This document shows positions 23,414-36,800 of a stretch of 64,000 nt of DNA, one piece after another (position 1 is the first letter of the stretch; every line of letters begins with the position of its first letter). The position numbers were made by a program, and so were the translations under genes. The stretch is taken from contig CM051029.1 of NCBI GenBank assembly GCA_027627225.1, positions 76,235,578 through 76,299,577 of the forward strand, in the 5' to 3' direction. The notes under the pieces are model-generated. The model saw nothing but the letters and a program-made list of their open reading frames with translations. It was not told the origin of the DNA and made no database searches. Source of the DNA: Congeria kusceri (lineage: Eukaryota; Mollusca; Bivalvia; Myida; Dreissenidae).

Positions 23414-24129
23414 CAAGTTGTTTTACCTGTTTTAGTCTGCAAAATGCATAAACATCCTTCATCAATGATGTACATGTTAGTTTTATTTCTAGTTTTTGGT
23501 TTGCAATTGGTAAAATAATCAGCAGTTGCTCGAAGCCGGGAAAAGTAAAAACCTATTCTGACAAGTTAAAACTTTGACCTGTCTGCCTGAAGGGCAAGTA
23601 TATGAAGGATGTAAAATTAGGAAATTGACCTGAGTAGTTACTTTCTAGATTTACACATTTCATAAAAGTTCATTGGATTGCAAGTAGAAATTGTATGTCC
23701 TTGTGGGCAAGTCCCTCAAAACAACTATAGCAAAGACTGAAAATACATGCATTTAAGATAGACTGTGAATATTGAATTGTAAAATATTAATTTGCAGCTT
23801 ATAAAGATTCCAACATGAATTTATGTCAGAACAATGCTTTTGGAAATTCATATTTATAGGGGTACCATTCCTTGTGTTAAATAGTATTAGTTTATTTAAC
23901 AACATTTTGTACAATACGCTGATGTATTTGGACGAGTACACAGCATGCAAACAATGTGAGAAGATTCAGTAGGCAATATTTCTAGTATATGTTATGTGCA
24001 TATAATATTCAATATCAACACTGTTCATATTCATCCTTTTTAAGAAATCTTGGACTACAAGCTTGAAGCTTGAAGATCTTCAACATCATGTGTGTACATA
24101 TGTTAACAGAGGAAAATATAAAGCAGAAA

Positions 24130-24775
24130 CAACTATAATAACTTGGAAAGCGCCATCCTCAGCCAAGATGTCCCACGCCTCCCATGTGGTATGCAAATAA
24201 TAAGTTATACAGCATAATGTGGCAGTTTGTCCAATAATAAGGAATCCTTAAATAAATTAATGGATCCAGATGGTGATCAGGATCTGGAACAAAATCAAAT
24301 CATTTGTTTGTTGATACATTTCCAATCATCTCAGAAAAGTCTGCCAAGATGGTTCCATTCCCCCATGTGTTTGGCAACTAATGAATCATACTAATTATTT
24401 GTAAAATTTGGCAATTTGCCCATTACCCAGTAATGAAGAATCCAGACTGTGATCCGGATCCCACCAAAATGATATGTTCATTGACTCATTTCAATCTTCC
24501 CAGAAAAGTCTGCCAAGAAGGTTCAATTCCCCCATGTGTTTTGCAACTAATGAGTCATACTAATAAAAATGTGGCAGTTTGCCCTTTCTCTCAATAATGA
24601 AGAATCCAGATGGTGATCTAATCTCCATCAAATTGTTTATTGACACATTTCAATGTTCTCAGAAAAGTTCATAGAAATCTGTACATAACTTTTTTGTGTG
24701 AACAGGCAACTAACTGCCAGACAAACCAACGCCAGCAAAACATATCCTTCTTGGCAGGGATAAAGACATTTGTGC
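24130..24775 (-). mobile_element. Tandem-module element ending in TGCCAAGAAGGATATG
   Basis: Repeating modules of about 160 bp with AGAAAAGTCTGCCAAGA, TTCCCCCATGTGTTTGGCAA and CAGTTTGCCC blocks. The right end on the minus strand is CCCTGCCAAGAAGGATATG. Non-coding dispersed repeat. Confidence 0.65.
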
Positions 24776-24960
24776 ATTATTTATTAAAAAAGGAAACTAA
24801 CAATAATCTAATTTTATGATAAGATGAATGGAATCGAAAAAAATCAGAGCCAATTTATGTTTTATAAATGAGATCGTCATTTAATGTCATAATTCGTTTT
24901 AATAGGGTTTGATGCTTGTCATTTAACATGCTCATGACTGGATTCCACTGTTAGTTGTAG

Positions 24961-27900
24961 ATTCACAGCCAGTGTTGGGCAACTTCCATCCTACCGCCGG
25001 TTATACTTCTTCATTGGGAACAATCCCTGATGTCCGGAACGTTTCACAGGGAGTGACAGTGGTTTTCACAGGTTTGTTCCCTATTTTTCATCAATTTACA
25101 AACAAGGTTGCAGTGGTGTAATTGGTCTGGTGTCTGCCTTGCAAATAGGAGGTCCTCAGTTTGATCCCAACCCAGGGAGTGTTTGAAAGATCTTGCTCAT
25201 AAGACACCAAGTACATGTACTGGTTCTACCCAGGAAACGGACTTGAAAGAGTCTCAATAATTCTTGACGTTATCAAACGAAATTAAATATGTTTAAACTA
25301 CTTTAATCTTGTGAAGTTTTTGCAGCACCACTTTGCATGCCAATTAACAAGTTGCATAATGGCTTCAATATAGAATCTCGTGTCATAAACTAATGCCCTG
25401 AGCAATTAACATGGGCTATAATTGCAGATAATGATACCAACTTATTATCTGAGATGTGTTGCAATTTAACTGTTTTTGGACAGATTTCTAACAGTTCTAT
25501 TTTTGTAACTCAAAAAATTCAGACTATGAAAAAAAAGAAAATATTTTTTAGTGCCTGAAAACATACCAGTATATATTGAATATAGAAACTGATTCAGCTG
25601 TATGAGATACAGTCTTCACAATGTGAAAACTACTGCCATCATGAATGATCATCAGCCAGGAACTGCCTCAAAATGTTTTGACCCTTTAATCTCAGGACAA
25701 TCAACATGTCAGCAATTGGCTTTCAGCTCTTCGCATGTCTTTCAAGCCATATCTGGATGCTGTGCCTTTTGCAAGAGATATCTTTTGTACAACCTTCTTT
25801 TTGTCTCTTCAAGTGATTCCTTTGGCACTGATTGTTTTTTGCAGAGATTGTGCAACAGCTCCTCAGGTCTATATCTCCACAAGAAATTGCCAAGTTTTCA
25901 AACCTTCTGTGCTGCTCTCTTTCTGCAACTCAGAATATTTTGATTTCATAGTTTCTAGGAAAATCTCAATAAAAATAAAGATCAAGTGGAAATTAAAACC
26001 ATGCAATTCAAAACCTGTTTTAAACGGACTTGTTCACTTATTTTCATATTTTTGAAAAATGTCATTTGATGTGTAAAGGACATACCAATTTGAGTCTTTG
26101 TTTCGCGTCCTCTGGCTGGTAGGTTTTTGAATGCCTGAATGAACAAAAAATTGACAATGTGAAAAATATAGTTTGAAAGCATTAAAAAAAGAAAGACTTA
26201 TAGGTGTTTTTACCAGTATTTGTATAAACAGTGTGCAACTAGTCAATTTACACAGTCAAAATACTGTGTTAAAGTAGGTTCCCAATATGAAGATGATAAA
26301 CATTTGTAACAGTTTTGTAGGTGAACATTTGCTTTAGCTTTGTTTGCCATGAATAAGTTGTGAAAGAAAAATGTTTTTTTTATCGACTCATTTTTTTTTT
26401 TTTTCCTGCCTGGCTTTCAAAAAATCATAGGAACGCTAAACATAGAATCAAATTTGTATGGCCCAACTGGAAAACCTAAAGCAGTTGGACATTCTGACCT
26501 TCATTCATGGTAGAAATTTTAACGCTATGTAAGAGATCCAAAATACTGATGAAAAGGGTTACAAATGCTTTATAATTTTTTATCCATTTCAGTTAATGAT
26601 TTTTCATAAGCGACACTGTATTTCCAATGTATTTATATGCCAGTAGGGTTATTTCTCTCCGTTACATACACTATTCTTTTATTTCGGGAATCTGTGTTAG
26701 AAGATTGTCAAGTCATCAATCTATGAACAGGTCCCTTTAACGCATTCAATTTAATCCATGAGTTGTAAATGTACAATCTTTGTTCATTAAAAAATGTGGT
26801 CATTAAAAAAATACTCACTTTGATTCCAATGGATATTTTGTTATATTTACAGGCACTGAACATGCTGATGCTCCTAAAATCTTTGAAATTATCTACTTTT
26901 GACAGTTGCAACAGCGTGTCCATGACCTACTAGGTGGGTGTTGTTGCTGGTGTTGATGTTTTAACTGACAATTGATATATTCCTTAAAAAATAGTGATTC
27001 TAATAGTTTATCTGGTGGTACATGTGGTACATGAACTTAAAATAAAAGAATTCGAATGGTCATACTGCCACTCGTTCACAAATTCCATCACTACAACTGT
27101 AAATATTTAAGCTTGGAAAAATTAACCATTGAACACCAAACTTTATGCATGAATTCATTACAAATCCATTACGATTAATACCCGTACATAATTCTACATA
27201 CTGGATTCATGTTTAATTAATGTAAGAGCATTTCACTGAACATGCATCTATGGTATCAATAAGAATGTGAAACATGTACAGACAAAACAGTATATAGGAA
27301 ATAATTCAAGCTAGAGTTCATGAGTGTCAAGTCAGGTATTCCCAGGTATACATATTTATTCGTACCACAGCTACTAAAACTATGTAGGTCTGACAATCGA
27401 GGGTAGAATAGATGCTCTGCGTATGCATAGTCTTTCATCGGTGCTTGGTTAACTAGTATGCATAATCAATATATCAGGTATTATCATGTGGTTTATTGTA
27501 TGGGAGCGTCGCTTGATTGACATGGCATGTTATGTTTTATAAGTTTGTTGATTAAAACATTTAAAAAGTGAAACCCTCGTTGATTTGATGTGCGTCTAAT
27601 TGACTGCTGGTTCTGCTTATAATACTTATTGTTTAGCCACGCATGTTGCTGTTATGGCCAAAGATTAGAGGCTCTTTTGTATGATGATTTTGGTGGAGAA
27701 ATATACATTGCACTGACTAAACTCCACTTGTGGTAATTTATGCATATAACAAGGCTCATTCGATGGTCTGAAACTGATCCCTATATGTTTCAAGTGATAT
27801 TGGTCAGTGACAATATAATAAACTTGTTGAAACTGGAGAAAGTTTGTATTTATATAAAGACCGTTGGTTGCTTATGACAGTATTAAGTGACATTACAATT

Positions 27901-30600
27901 ACTCAAAATGATCTTTGAAACGTTATATACAATGTATGTGTCCCCATGCTGTGAGTAGCTGATCGATGGTCTAGTGGCAACACATTGACTTCACAATGAA
28001 GGATTTTCAAGTTTGAGACCCCGCTACACCATAACCTACTAACCGAGTCTTTCACATGAGACTTTAAACTGAGGTGCAGTGTACTAGGTGCTTCTCACTG
28101 GGCACTAAAATATCCAGGGTCTCCTCTGGAATGGGGCATCTCCTGTATCTCACTTCATCCCCCATAATACAACTAACAAGTCTTCTGTAATATGATCGGT
28201 GTTGCGTCTCTCTTATGTTCTGATATGTCCATGCTCCTGGTTGTCTTTTTTTCGGATGTAACAATATTCTGATATAGGGATATAAATTCTATGGTCTGCT
28301 CCATATCTTTACAGCGGAGTTTGCTGTATATAGAGGTTATTTGTTTGTTTTCGGTGTTATAACGCATGATATCATCACCAGAAAGGGAGACAATTAATAT
28401 TCTCACGAGCGCTTGCGCGAGTAAAAAAAAAGTAAATTGTCTCCCTTTTAGGTGATGATATCACGTTATCACGCCAAAAACAAACACTTTAAAAAAATAT
28501 TTCATGCTTTATTAACCTTTGTTTTACATTTTATTGGAAAATATCATGGGAATCATAACGTCATGATGTCAAAATAATGACGTCATTTCACAGTTTTGAG
28601 ACCAGCGGCGATGACGGTCCGTTTCATTTAGCGTATTTAATCGGGACCCAAAAAGTAGCCCCTCACTGTGAGTGATATAGGGATATATCTCACAGATATT
28701 TTTCTATATTTCACTACTTAGAATTAAATAAAAAACTTTATTTTAACTTTACACAATAACCTGCAGTAATAGTAATTTAATGATGCTGTTTTTCTTGATG
28801 CAGTCAGCAGCCATTCCACACTAAGGGATAGCAACAACCCGGATCCTGACAGCAAAGCATTCCTGAGCGATGCGGAAACCGTGCACGTTTGGGGGGAAAT
28901 ACGTGGTAGCAGACGACTGAGTTACAGCCAAGGAGGTAAACTTTTTCAAAACCTTCAACGTCCAATGAAGTAAACAGGTGTTCAAATTCTTAGTTCTTTT
29001 TTTTTTAATGTAAAATTATAATGTTTGTGATTAATGGAAATCTGATCAAAATGTTTGAATTTAATTGCGAAATCTTCTGAAAGCTGACTGGTATTACCTT
29101 TTTTGGTATTACATGTAAAAAAATCTATTGTTTATTGTACATGCAGATTTATATACAAAGTAATGCATTTTTATTTGCATTGTATAGCATACATATATAT
29201 TTTCACATGAACAACATTTTTATACATTGAAATATGCAATGCAAGTATTGAAGGTTTATACGGGTATTTGAACTCCCGTCCCATAGCTCCGTAGTCCACT
29301 GCTCTATCCGCTACACCACTCTGGCTTGTGGTTTCATTGGTATTGAAAAGGGATTGTATGGATAGAATGAGTGCTAAATATAGCAATCACATGACTTGGA
29401 CTTGGTCACATGACATAGTCCAGGTCATGTGATTTTTTTTACTGTTATTTTTTATTGAAACGATAAATAAATGTTTCGAACAGCTACTAGCAGAAGCCTC
29501 AATATCTCAGTTGGTAGAGCAGTGGTCTTGAGAGGCTTGGTGTGTGGGTTCAAATACCGCTCCGACCAACGGGAGTTTTAAACAACTCCTGGGGGGGAAG
29601 GGGGGCAGAACCACCACTTTCCAAGGGAAAGTGGAGGTTCTACCCCCCCCTACCAAGGGTTAGGTAAAAATGTACTTTTTGGTACAAAAAGAAAAGAAAT
29701 AAAAACATTTTATCATTGTCCCTACCCCCACATTGTAATTTTTAGGGCAAATTAAAACCAGAAGTCTTTCTAATTATTTTTTTATTCCTCTTATGCATCT
29801 TTTATGGCAAATATAACAAATATTTTATACAATATTTAGGCCAAGAAAAAACTATAGTGGTTCACTACCAACCCTTCTTTCATCACCTCAACCTTAAGAA
29901 TTTTTAAGAGAAAAAAAATAATTGTTTCTTATCGAGTTTAAATATGACGATTTCCCAAAGATTCCGTCAGTTACACCTGAACCACAGATTTTTTCTTTGG
30001 CCTGAACTAAACAGGGCTCACCCTTTTCTTTAGCCAAGTTGAAATTCTTCTCATTTGGGGTATTTTTGGGGGGTTTATGAAGAAAACATTGTAGCCAAAT
30101 CTTTAGCCAAATGTTTCAGTGTGTAGCTAATAGCAGAGTGAGCCCTATTAAAAACATTGTATGTAAACCATTATTTTTGTATATATTTCCAGAGGTCATT
30201 TGAAAGAATGCAACGTCGCTAACTGAGGTGTTAGAACCTTATCGTCACCTGAGTTGCAGCAGTTAATGATCAGCAAAGCAAGCCAGTGTGGTACAGGATT
30301 TCGATTGAAATGTGCAATACTTGTTAAATTTCTTGTTTCTTCGGACCTTACACCGATTTCGATTGAAATGTGCAATACTTGTTAAATTTCTTGTTTCTTC
30401 GGACCTTACACCCTAGTGATTTACTGAAATGCAAATTTGTAATTAAAAATTTACTAATTACACGACTGTGTTACCTATAATAAAATTGTATGGTGAATTT
30501 GGGCTAATAAACATCTATGCGAGCCATAATCTGTTTTTCTTTTTTTTAAGGTTACAAGGCAAATGCTAAGACTGTAAAGTCCAAGCAGAAATTATTTTGA
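24961..30600 (+). CDS. Unidentified gene A, last three exons
   Basis: Exons 24961-25071, 28804-28935 and 30551-30600 join in frame (2+36 codons+1; 2+43 codons+1; then 17 codons including the stop TGA at 30598). The acceptors are GTTGTAG, TTGATGCAG and a long pyrimidine tract ending TTTTTTTAAG; the donors are CAG/GTTTGT and GAG/GTAAAC. The peptide includes GNFHPTAGYTSSLGTIPDV, then SDAETVHVWGEIRGSRR, and ends in the Lys-rich tail GYKANAKTVKSKQKLF. A weaker alternative terminal exon lies at 30193/30195 and gives a very short different tail. The family is not recognised. Upstream exons (the first one here needs a donor leaving one base) were not found and may lie outside the window. The low-complexity tail suggests a disordered C-terminus. 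Confidence 0.55.
25105..25245 (+). mobile_element. tRNA-derived SINE related to the 43-bp minisatellite
   Basis: A-box-like TGGTGTAATTGG (about 25114-25125) and B-box-like AGTTTGATCCC (about 25158-25168), spaced as in a tRNA. A short body follows, ending AGACACCAAGTACATGTAC followed by TGGTTCTACCCAGGAAACGG. The latter is the reverse complement of the minisatellite unit at 666-1557. It lies in the intron of gene A. Confidence 0.75.
25246..27950. other. Intronic stretch of gene A without recognised genes
   Basis: Contains a short SINE-tail-like piece near 26024-26050 (ACTTGTTCACTTATTTTC, compare 35403 and 48953) and a T homopolymer near 26390. The overlapping frames at 25602-26055 have no recognised domain. 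A minus-strand reading there is Lys-rich and could be a decayed exon, but no supporting splice sites were found. Confidence 0.4.
27955..28245 (+). mobile_element. tRNA-derived SINE, family S copy 1
   Basis: A-box TGGTCTAGTGG (about 27967-27977) and B-box AGTTTGAGACC (about 28010-28020). The body has ACTGAGGTGCAGTGTACTAG, then CTCCTCTGGAATGGGGC and AACTAACAAGTCTTCT. The same body is present in inverted orientation at 40741-41033. The minus-strand frame over the body is an artefact. It lies in an intron of gene A. Confidence 0.82.
29258..29335 (-). mobile_element. tRNA-like SINE head
   Basis: The minus strand carries TGGTGTAGCGGATAGAGCAG (A box) and GGGAGTTCAAATACCC (B box). The expected acceptor-stem halves do not pair, so it is a SINE head or tRNA relic and not a functional tRNA. 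Confidence 0.6.
29495..29575 (+). mobile_element. tRNA-like SINE head
   Basis: Plus strand TCTCAGTTGGTAGAGCAGTG (A box) and GTGGGTTCAAATACCGC (B box). No acceptor stem can be formed, so it is not a functional tRNA. It diverges in orientation from the tRNA-like unit 160 bp to the left. Confidence 0.6.
29601..29648. repeat. Strong G+C-rich hairpin
   Basis: Arms GGGGGCAGAACCACCACTTT(CC) at 29601-29622 and its near-perfect complement at 29627-29648, separated by a four-base loop. It directly follows the tRNA-like unit at 29495. Confidence 0.85.
30297..30412. repeat. Perfect 58-bp tandem duplication
   Basis: Two identical adjacent 58-bp copies beginning GATTTCGATTGAAATGTGC. The lack of any difference points to a recent duplication or an assembly artefact. 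It lies in the last intron of gene A under the preferred model. Confidence 0.95.
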
Positions 30601-32634
30601 AGGAAAAGTATGTTGCTCACAAGATTTTACACAAAAACATGATGAGAGTTGTATTAAAATACACAGCAGTGTGAACAGGGCTTAGACTTTTTTTTGCTCT
30701 TTTAGTATTACAGCTGAACTCTGTCATCTTGAGGTGCTGACGCCTATGGCACTGTTAAAATCTTATTACATTGTTTCTAAAGTTTTATTGATCATGCACT
30801 ATTTTCATTCGATATTTTATCTTCCTGGCAACTTCAAGACAACAAGTTCAGTCGTATTATTATATTATTATCAGAAGATTTTGTAATACTATCACTCGCC
30901 AATTTATGAGCAGGCAGTTCAATAAGTAATCAGTAATAAATCCCATTGGCAAAATAAAGCAATTTATTTTAAAGCCACCAAATGCATTTTGAATATATTT
31001 CGAAAAACACTTCTACCTTTGTTCTGCTGAACAATAATAGCATGTGCTAAGAAAATAGAACCTGTATGAGTGACTAAAAACAGCCGACAAGTACAGCATG
31101 TCTGACATGGTTTACAATTTCCATAAATAGTTCAATGCTGATAGGCATTGTTTACATGGGTGATGTTGTTTTGTCAGTTTAAAACAAAGTATATTAATTT
31201 TTGTGGTATTTAATTTATGGTCAATGTGGATTTAGTGGCTTTAACTCAAATGCAGTATTAATGATGAAAAACTGTCCCACTGTTATCAACTGGTTAATCA
31301 GTTACAACCTTCCAACTTTGGAGAAAATAAAAGTTCTACTTGTGCCTAGGAATTGAATTACTTATTATTGCTGTCAATGGAACTGACACAGTCTGCGAAA
31401 GTTTACTTCAACCTAGTGGACAAAAAGAAAATGTGTTGTTTTATGTTTTTCAAACATTAAGCAACTACTTCTTTGTTACTTGTCGGTGGTTTAAACATTT
31501 CAGTTGAAGTATCAGTTGTGCACACGAGGCTAAGACGACTGATGACGCAAGAAAAGTCCCTTATTCCAATAGCACACTAAGAATGTCATGTTCATGTAGC
31601 TTATATATATACTGAGCATTAACAAAAGCATTGCATGAATTACATAAGCTCAATAAATGAAAGTAATGCCCACACGTATCGTACACATGAGACAAAATCT
31701 AAATATACTCGGCCAAAAAAAAACATAACACTTAATGATTTGTTATCTTTATTGTTTGTGGAATAAATTTCATCCACTATGTCAAAATTTATAATTGAGC
31801 AAAACATGATTGAGAAAAAGTAAATGTACTTCTGTGCTATGAAAACATTCTGTTTTATAATCAACCATTGTATATGTTGTATCTTGATCCAATTCCAGGA
31901 ACGTTGATAAACTATACACTGTTGGTTTTCTTTTTTGGTCTAGTATAAATGCCCATAATAACATTCAAAGAAATGAACATTTTGTGACATTATCAGTGGT
32001 GATTTGCTCAAAACCTGTACAGCCAATTAAGCTAACAGTCTTAGGCAATTTAATGAAATTATAAATACGACACAAACTTTTTGATTTGTGAGTTTAACCT
32101 GACCAAGCTATGAATTGACACTGTATTCTGTAAATAATATTTAATAACTGTATTATGTAAATAATATTTAATAAGCAAGTTGTTTGTAATATTGATTGTA
32201 TATACATTAGAAGTTAACTGGCTGTGAGCATAATTGGCCGTTACATCTGTGAGCAACTTGGTCAATACCTTACGCATCATTGAACAGTTGCACTTTAATT
32301 TGTAAACGTTGTGAAATTTGAACGATTTTAAATGATCTATGCCAGTGTTGAACGAAATAGCATGTGACAACTTATCAATAAACATACATAATACAGTAGC
32401 AAATAATGATACATTTAACCCCAAATCTAACAGATTCATAAATAATAAATAATAATAATAATGTTTGGCATTGATTTGATAGTTTTCAGCAAAAACAAAA
32501 CATTTCATCTCCTTTCTAATTTTACAAAAACATTAACTAATTTCCCTTACGACACATGTTTGGACACAAAGGATGTGTTGCCAACACTATTTATTGCCTC
32601 CGCAAATTTATTACCATATCTATTTTACAGTAGA
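30601..32634. other. Intergenic stretch between convergent genes A and B
   Basis: No supported coding exon. A possible polyadenylation signal for gene A (AATAAA) lies near 30952. A 26-bp direct duplication (TGTAAATAATATTTAATAA) lies near 32128-32175. The 149-codon minus frame at 32059-32508 has no recognisable domain and is A+T-driven. Confidence 0.4.
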
Positions 32635-33222
32635 AACAAGAAGGCCCTATAGCCCTTACACGAGTTTGAAGATTTGGTCCTTGCGGTTTCAGGAGATATT
32701 TGAAGTCATTTAACTTTTTAAATCTATATAAACAATGTGACCCCTGGGCGTGGCCAATTTTTACCCCCGGGTCAATATTTGAACAATCTTTGTAGAGAAC
32801 CACTATACAATGTTTCATACAAAATATGAAACATCTGGGCCCTGCAGTTCCGGAGAAGATTTTTTAAGTCATTTTGCTATTTAAGTCTACATGAAAAAGG
32901 TGACCCCCTGGGCGTGGCCAGTTTTCACCCCTGGGCCATAATTTGAACAACCTTTGTAAAGGACCACTAGATGATGCCACATACCAAATATGCAAGCTCT
33001 CAGCCATGCAGTTTCAGAGATTTTTAAAGTTTTCGCTTTTAAATCTACTTTTAGCTATATATATGCAGCAGACCAGAAGGATCACCCAATGATCATTCCT
33101 GTGAAGTTTGGTGTAAATCTCCCCAGCAGTTTAGGAGATTATGTTCTTTGAGTGAAAATGCTGACGAACGTTGAACAAAAGGCAATCATAAAATCTTACC
33201 ATGAGCATGTTGAGCTAAGAAT
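32635..33222 (+). mobile_element. Hairpin-ended non-coding element, copy 2
   Basis: Begins AACAAGAAGGCCCTATAGCC (palindromic arm). It carries two to three modules with the reverse-oriented GTGACCCCTGGGCGTGGCC and TTGAACAATCTTTGTA blocks shared with 11504-13353, and ends with CCATGAGCATGTTGAGCTAA. Non-coding. Confidence 0.72.
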
Positions 33223-33225
33223 GAC

Positions 33226-33695
33226 AAAGGTCCATAATTCTGCCAAAACTGATGGCAGAAAACGTTCCTTCCTTTACAATTACCTACAGGTTAAGTTTCT
33301 TCAGCTGTGAAATTTTTTGCGAAAGCCATCAAGTGTTATAATAATGAAGAGTTGTGAATATAATCAAATTGATACAAATTTAAGTTTACTGTTTTATACC
33401 CATGGCCACTGTACTCTAACTCTCAACATCCTCTAGTGTTACATGAATTTAATTTGACCTACGCTTCTTTTTAACAGCCTTTATTATTACATTAAGTTTC
33501 ATTAAATTACATGTAATACTTGATGAGTAATGATCAACAATGAAATTGATTACACATAGCTACCACAGCATGCCCCAAAAGTACCGTACACAAAAATAAG
33601 AAACATTTCAACAATTGTTTGAATACATAAGTTACAGACGTACGGACGGACAAGTGCAATGCTTAATGCCTCCCACTTTGTGGGGGCAAAAAAAC
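33226..33695 (+). mobile_element. Dispersed non-coding element
   Basis: Begins AAAGGTCCATAATTCTGCC and ends GACGTACGGACGGACAAGTG followed by CCTCCCACTTTGTGGGGGC, whose CCCAC/GTGGG arms fold. It has the layout of other such elements in the window. No protein. Confidence 0.5.
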
Positions 33696-33894
33696 ACAAT
33701 CATGGGAATATTTCTTAAATGAACATATAAACATCAGATATGTTTTTCAACCAAACATACAAATGTCCAGAACAGTTTACAACTGACACATAACACGAAT
33801 ATCAATCAACTGAGCTCTTTGGCATTCTCAAAGATTTTCAGAAATCCTTGACCCACACTGTGGCCAGCTTGCCTCGACTGGAAGACGCTGCACG

Positions 33895-36800
33895 TTATAA
33901 TGAGCCTGTAAAACAGAAGCACAGACACACTGAGGATGGAAGACCAACAACTCATGTGTGTGAACCAGGATAACAAATACAACTTTAAATGGAAAGATTT
34001 ATATCAAGAGTAAATGTGGTAAACAAATCTACAAAGTCATGATTTATCATGAAACAATAGCTGAAACATGTTCTGTTTTTAGTTAAAATTAACTTTGACT
34101 TTGGCTACAAAAAACGACATTCAATCCTAACCATTGTCTGGATATAATCTGTATGAACAATATTCCACAATATTTTATTTTGCGTTCCACTCTGATCACC
34201 TCCTGGTACATTAACTGATAGTTTTCTTTTATTAGAACAGTACTTGATGGTATAGAAATGCACAGTTTACAATAGATGTTTTAAATAGACAAGACGCTGT
34301 GTTTGATAAACACACATGCCTCTGCTTGGTGCAGGACAGCCATTTGAATTATTCTAAGTTTAAATTAGGTCAACGTCAAAGTGAGGTTGGGTGATATTTG
34401 TTGATAAGGAATGGTCATAAGCAAGAACTGTGTAAGCATCCAAGTGTTGTAGTAAGCAGTGTGAAACAGTACAAACTAGTTAACATCGTAAGGACAGAAT
34501 CACTGAATCACGGATGGGCAGGACAATCACTAAATGCCTCCCACATCAAGATGCCGGGGGTGTAAAAGTTTGTGTACAACCAAGAGGTTTCAGTCCTTGA
34601 TAGACAGGTTTCATACAGCTGGATCAGTAAGAGCTCTCGTGGGCCTGATCATTAATGAACTGGGAATGAGATTTACAATGAATGAACATTGTGTTCAGGT
34701 TTGCTTAAACTTAACCAGAAACCATGTTTGTTTGCAGTTATTCGAACCATAACAAAAGGGACCCTATTCATCTCCAAGACTTTATATGAAATCAATTAAC
34801 AAGCTCACTAACTGGCAGAAAACAGCTATACACTGCATACCTCTGGCGTGGATTTCTGCGTCCAACGGGGGAATGTCTGAGATGGAGTTTGTCAAATGTC
34901 GATACTGCCCATGATTGTCGTCAGCTGCTTTGGCACAGACCTAGAGAGGCAGAATAATATAAAATCAAATAAAAAACAAAACAATCTTTAATAACACATC
35001 TGTATATTGATACAATTTGAGGTAGAAATATTATTTCCCTTGTTTCTGTCAGGATTGATTTTTATTTCATGGAGCTTGCATCACTTAACCTATTAAAAAA
35101 ACACAAAACAGATTCTTTATACATGAAGTTCAATAATTTAAATTATAAACACATATAAAAACAAATGAAGCATACAAATCAAAGTAACAATGATGAAAGA
35201 AATCTAAACCCAACTTCTTGAAAACTGACATTGTTACCTTCAGTGTCAACTTACAATCGGGTCTTAGCTGTTTGATGGCCTTTGAGTGTTCATGTAGCAA
35301 CAACTTCCCATTCAGTCTGAAAGTATCCACCACCATCTTCTAGTGATGTCAGTACATTTGCACCAGAAATAGGAGAGTTACTTTAACTTACAAGTTAAAG
35401 TAATTGTTAAAGGAACTTGTTCACTGATTTTCTTATTTTGAAAAATGCACTTTAGTATCTTATCTGCAAAAAGTAAAGCATCTGGACTAAAAAAAATAAT
35501 TATATTAAGGAAAAAGAAGTTAATTAAAACATTTGTCTTCCCTGGGACTCAAACCTGTGACCATGGGGATCAAAAGAGACAAAGTATGATAATGATAGAC
35601 ACATGCATGTACATATCACAAGCTACTTTAGGGTTAGCGCAACTTCAACCAAGAGAGGCAGAATAACTTTAAAATCTGACACAAATCTGTGGATGAATAT
35701 TGTTCCTTGATTTCTGTTTTACATCCATCAGATTTGTTCTTAGTGCAGGTATTACTGAATCAATTTTTACAAGAAGTTTAAAGTCCCTTTACATTATTAT
35801 AATGTGAACTTTTTATAAAGGCAATCAGTTGAAACACAGTATACACATTTTCCATTTGAATACCTCTTAATCAACTCAACACATGTATTTTAATAAAATT
35901 TACTTAATTAGAAGCAAAAGAAAATACTGACAAGAAAAAATACAACAGAGACTAGTTTGTTATGTAAAATGTCATCCTAAAAACCTATTGGTGACATATT
36001 GCTGTTTTTTGTGGATAAATGACAGGAAATCATGAAACTAAATACACTGTTCTATAAGGATGTAAATAGAATTATGCAAGATTTTAATTATATTTGACAT
36101 TAATGGCCTTTAATAATTTGTATCGAATACTGGTATCAAATAAGTAAACTGTATTGAGGAGCAAAATGCTGAAGCATAACAAACCATATAACCATATATC
36201 ATTCTAAAAGAAATTCATAGCTTGCTATGAACAAGAGGGCCATGATGGCCCAAAGCGCTCACCTGAGAACTGGTACAGATGAAGACCATACTGTTGTGAC
36301 AGGTTTGAAAATAAAGGTATCTGAACAATACATAGTGGGGGTAGGATCAATTTAGATTTAAAACATCGGTAAGTGCAATGGGCTAACTAAAGCATAAGTT
36401 GGGTAGTGGATGTGCGTTTGTTTGCAAATGGTTCTCAAATCATTTGTCTCGATATTCTTACCTGACCCTTTTTCATTAAGTCATTGACAATTCTGGAAAA
36501 TGCACAAACAGTCGATGTTGATGTCTTTTTTGCAAACAGTTTTGGAAAACTAGTTGCAATGCGATAATTGTGATGGCTGTGCTATAAGGTAAAGTTTTGC
36601 TTTTTCTTTGATAATTTTCTTTCCAATGATGATAAATGATGTTAATGCAGGCTCCGAACACTTCAAAGTTGCATGTACAAATAACTGCATGCAAGTCTTG
36701 CAACAGTTTTGGAAATCAAATTTTATTAATCAATTGTTATGGTCATGCGCACACTGTGTAAGTTTGGTCAACATTGAATCAAATATCGTGTGTGCAAGCC

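Noticed and set aside
25602..26055. Overlapping 106-113-codon plus-strand frames
   Set aside because: Cys/Phe-rich with no recognised domain. The minus strand gives an equally plausible Lys-rich peptide; neither has supporting splice sites.
28064..28406. Minus-strand frames of 66-77 codons
   Set aside because: Lie over the SINE body; the matching frame at 40739-40927 is the same SINE in the other orientation.
29258..29575. Functional tRNA genes
   Set aside because: A and B boxes are present but acceptor stems do not pair; the same holds at 25105, 27955, 40969, 47757 and 49165.
32059..32508. 149-codon minus-strand frame
   Set aside because: A+T-driven composition, contains a direct duplication, no recognisable domain, no splice context.
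33812..33905. Longer reading of the gene B terminal exon ending KIFENAKELS
   Set aside because: It needs a phase that the preceding exon (34841-34940) does not supply; the phase-correct reading stops after GSL.
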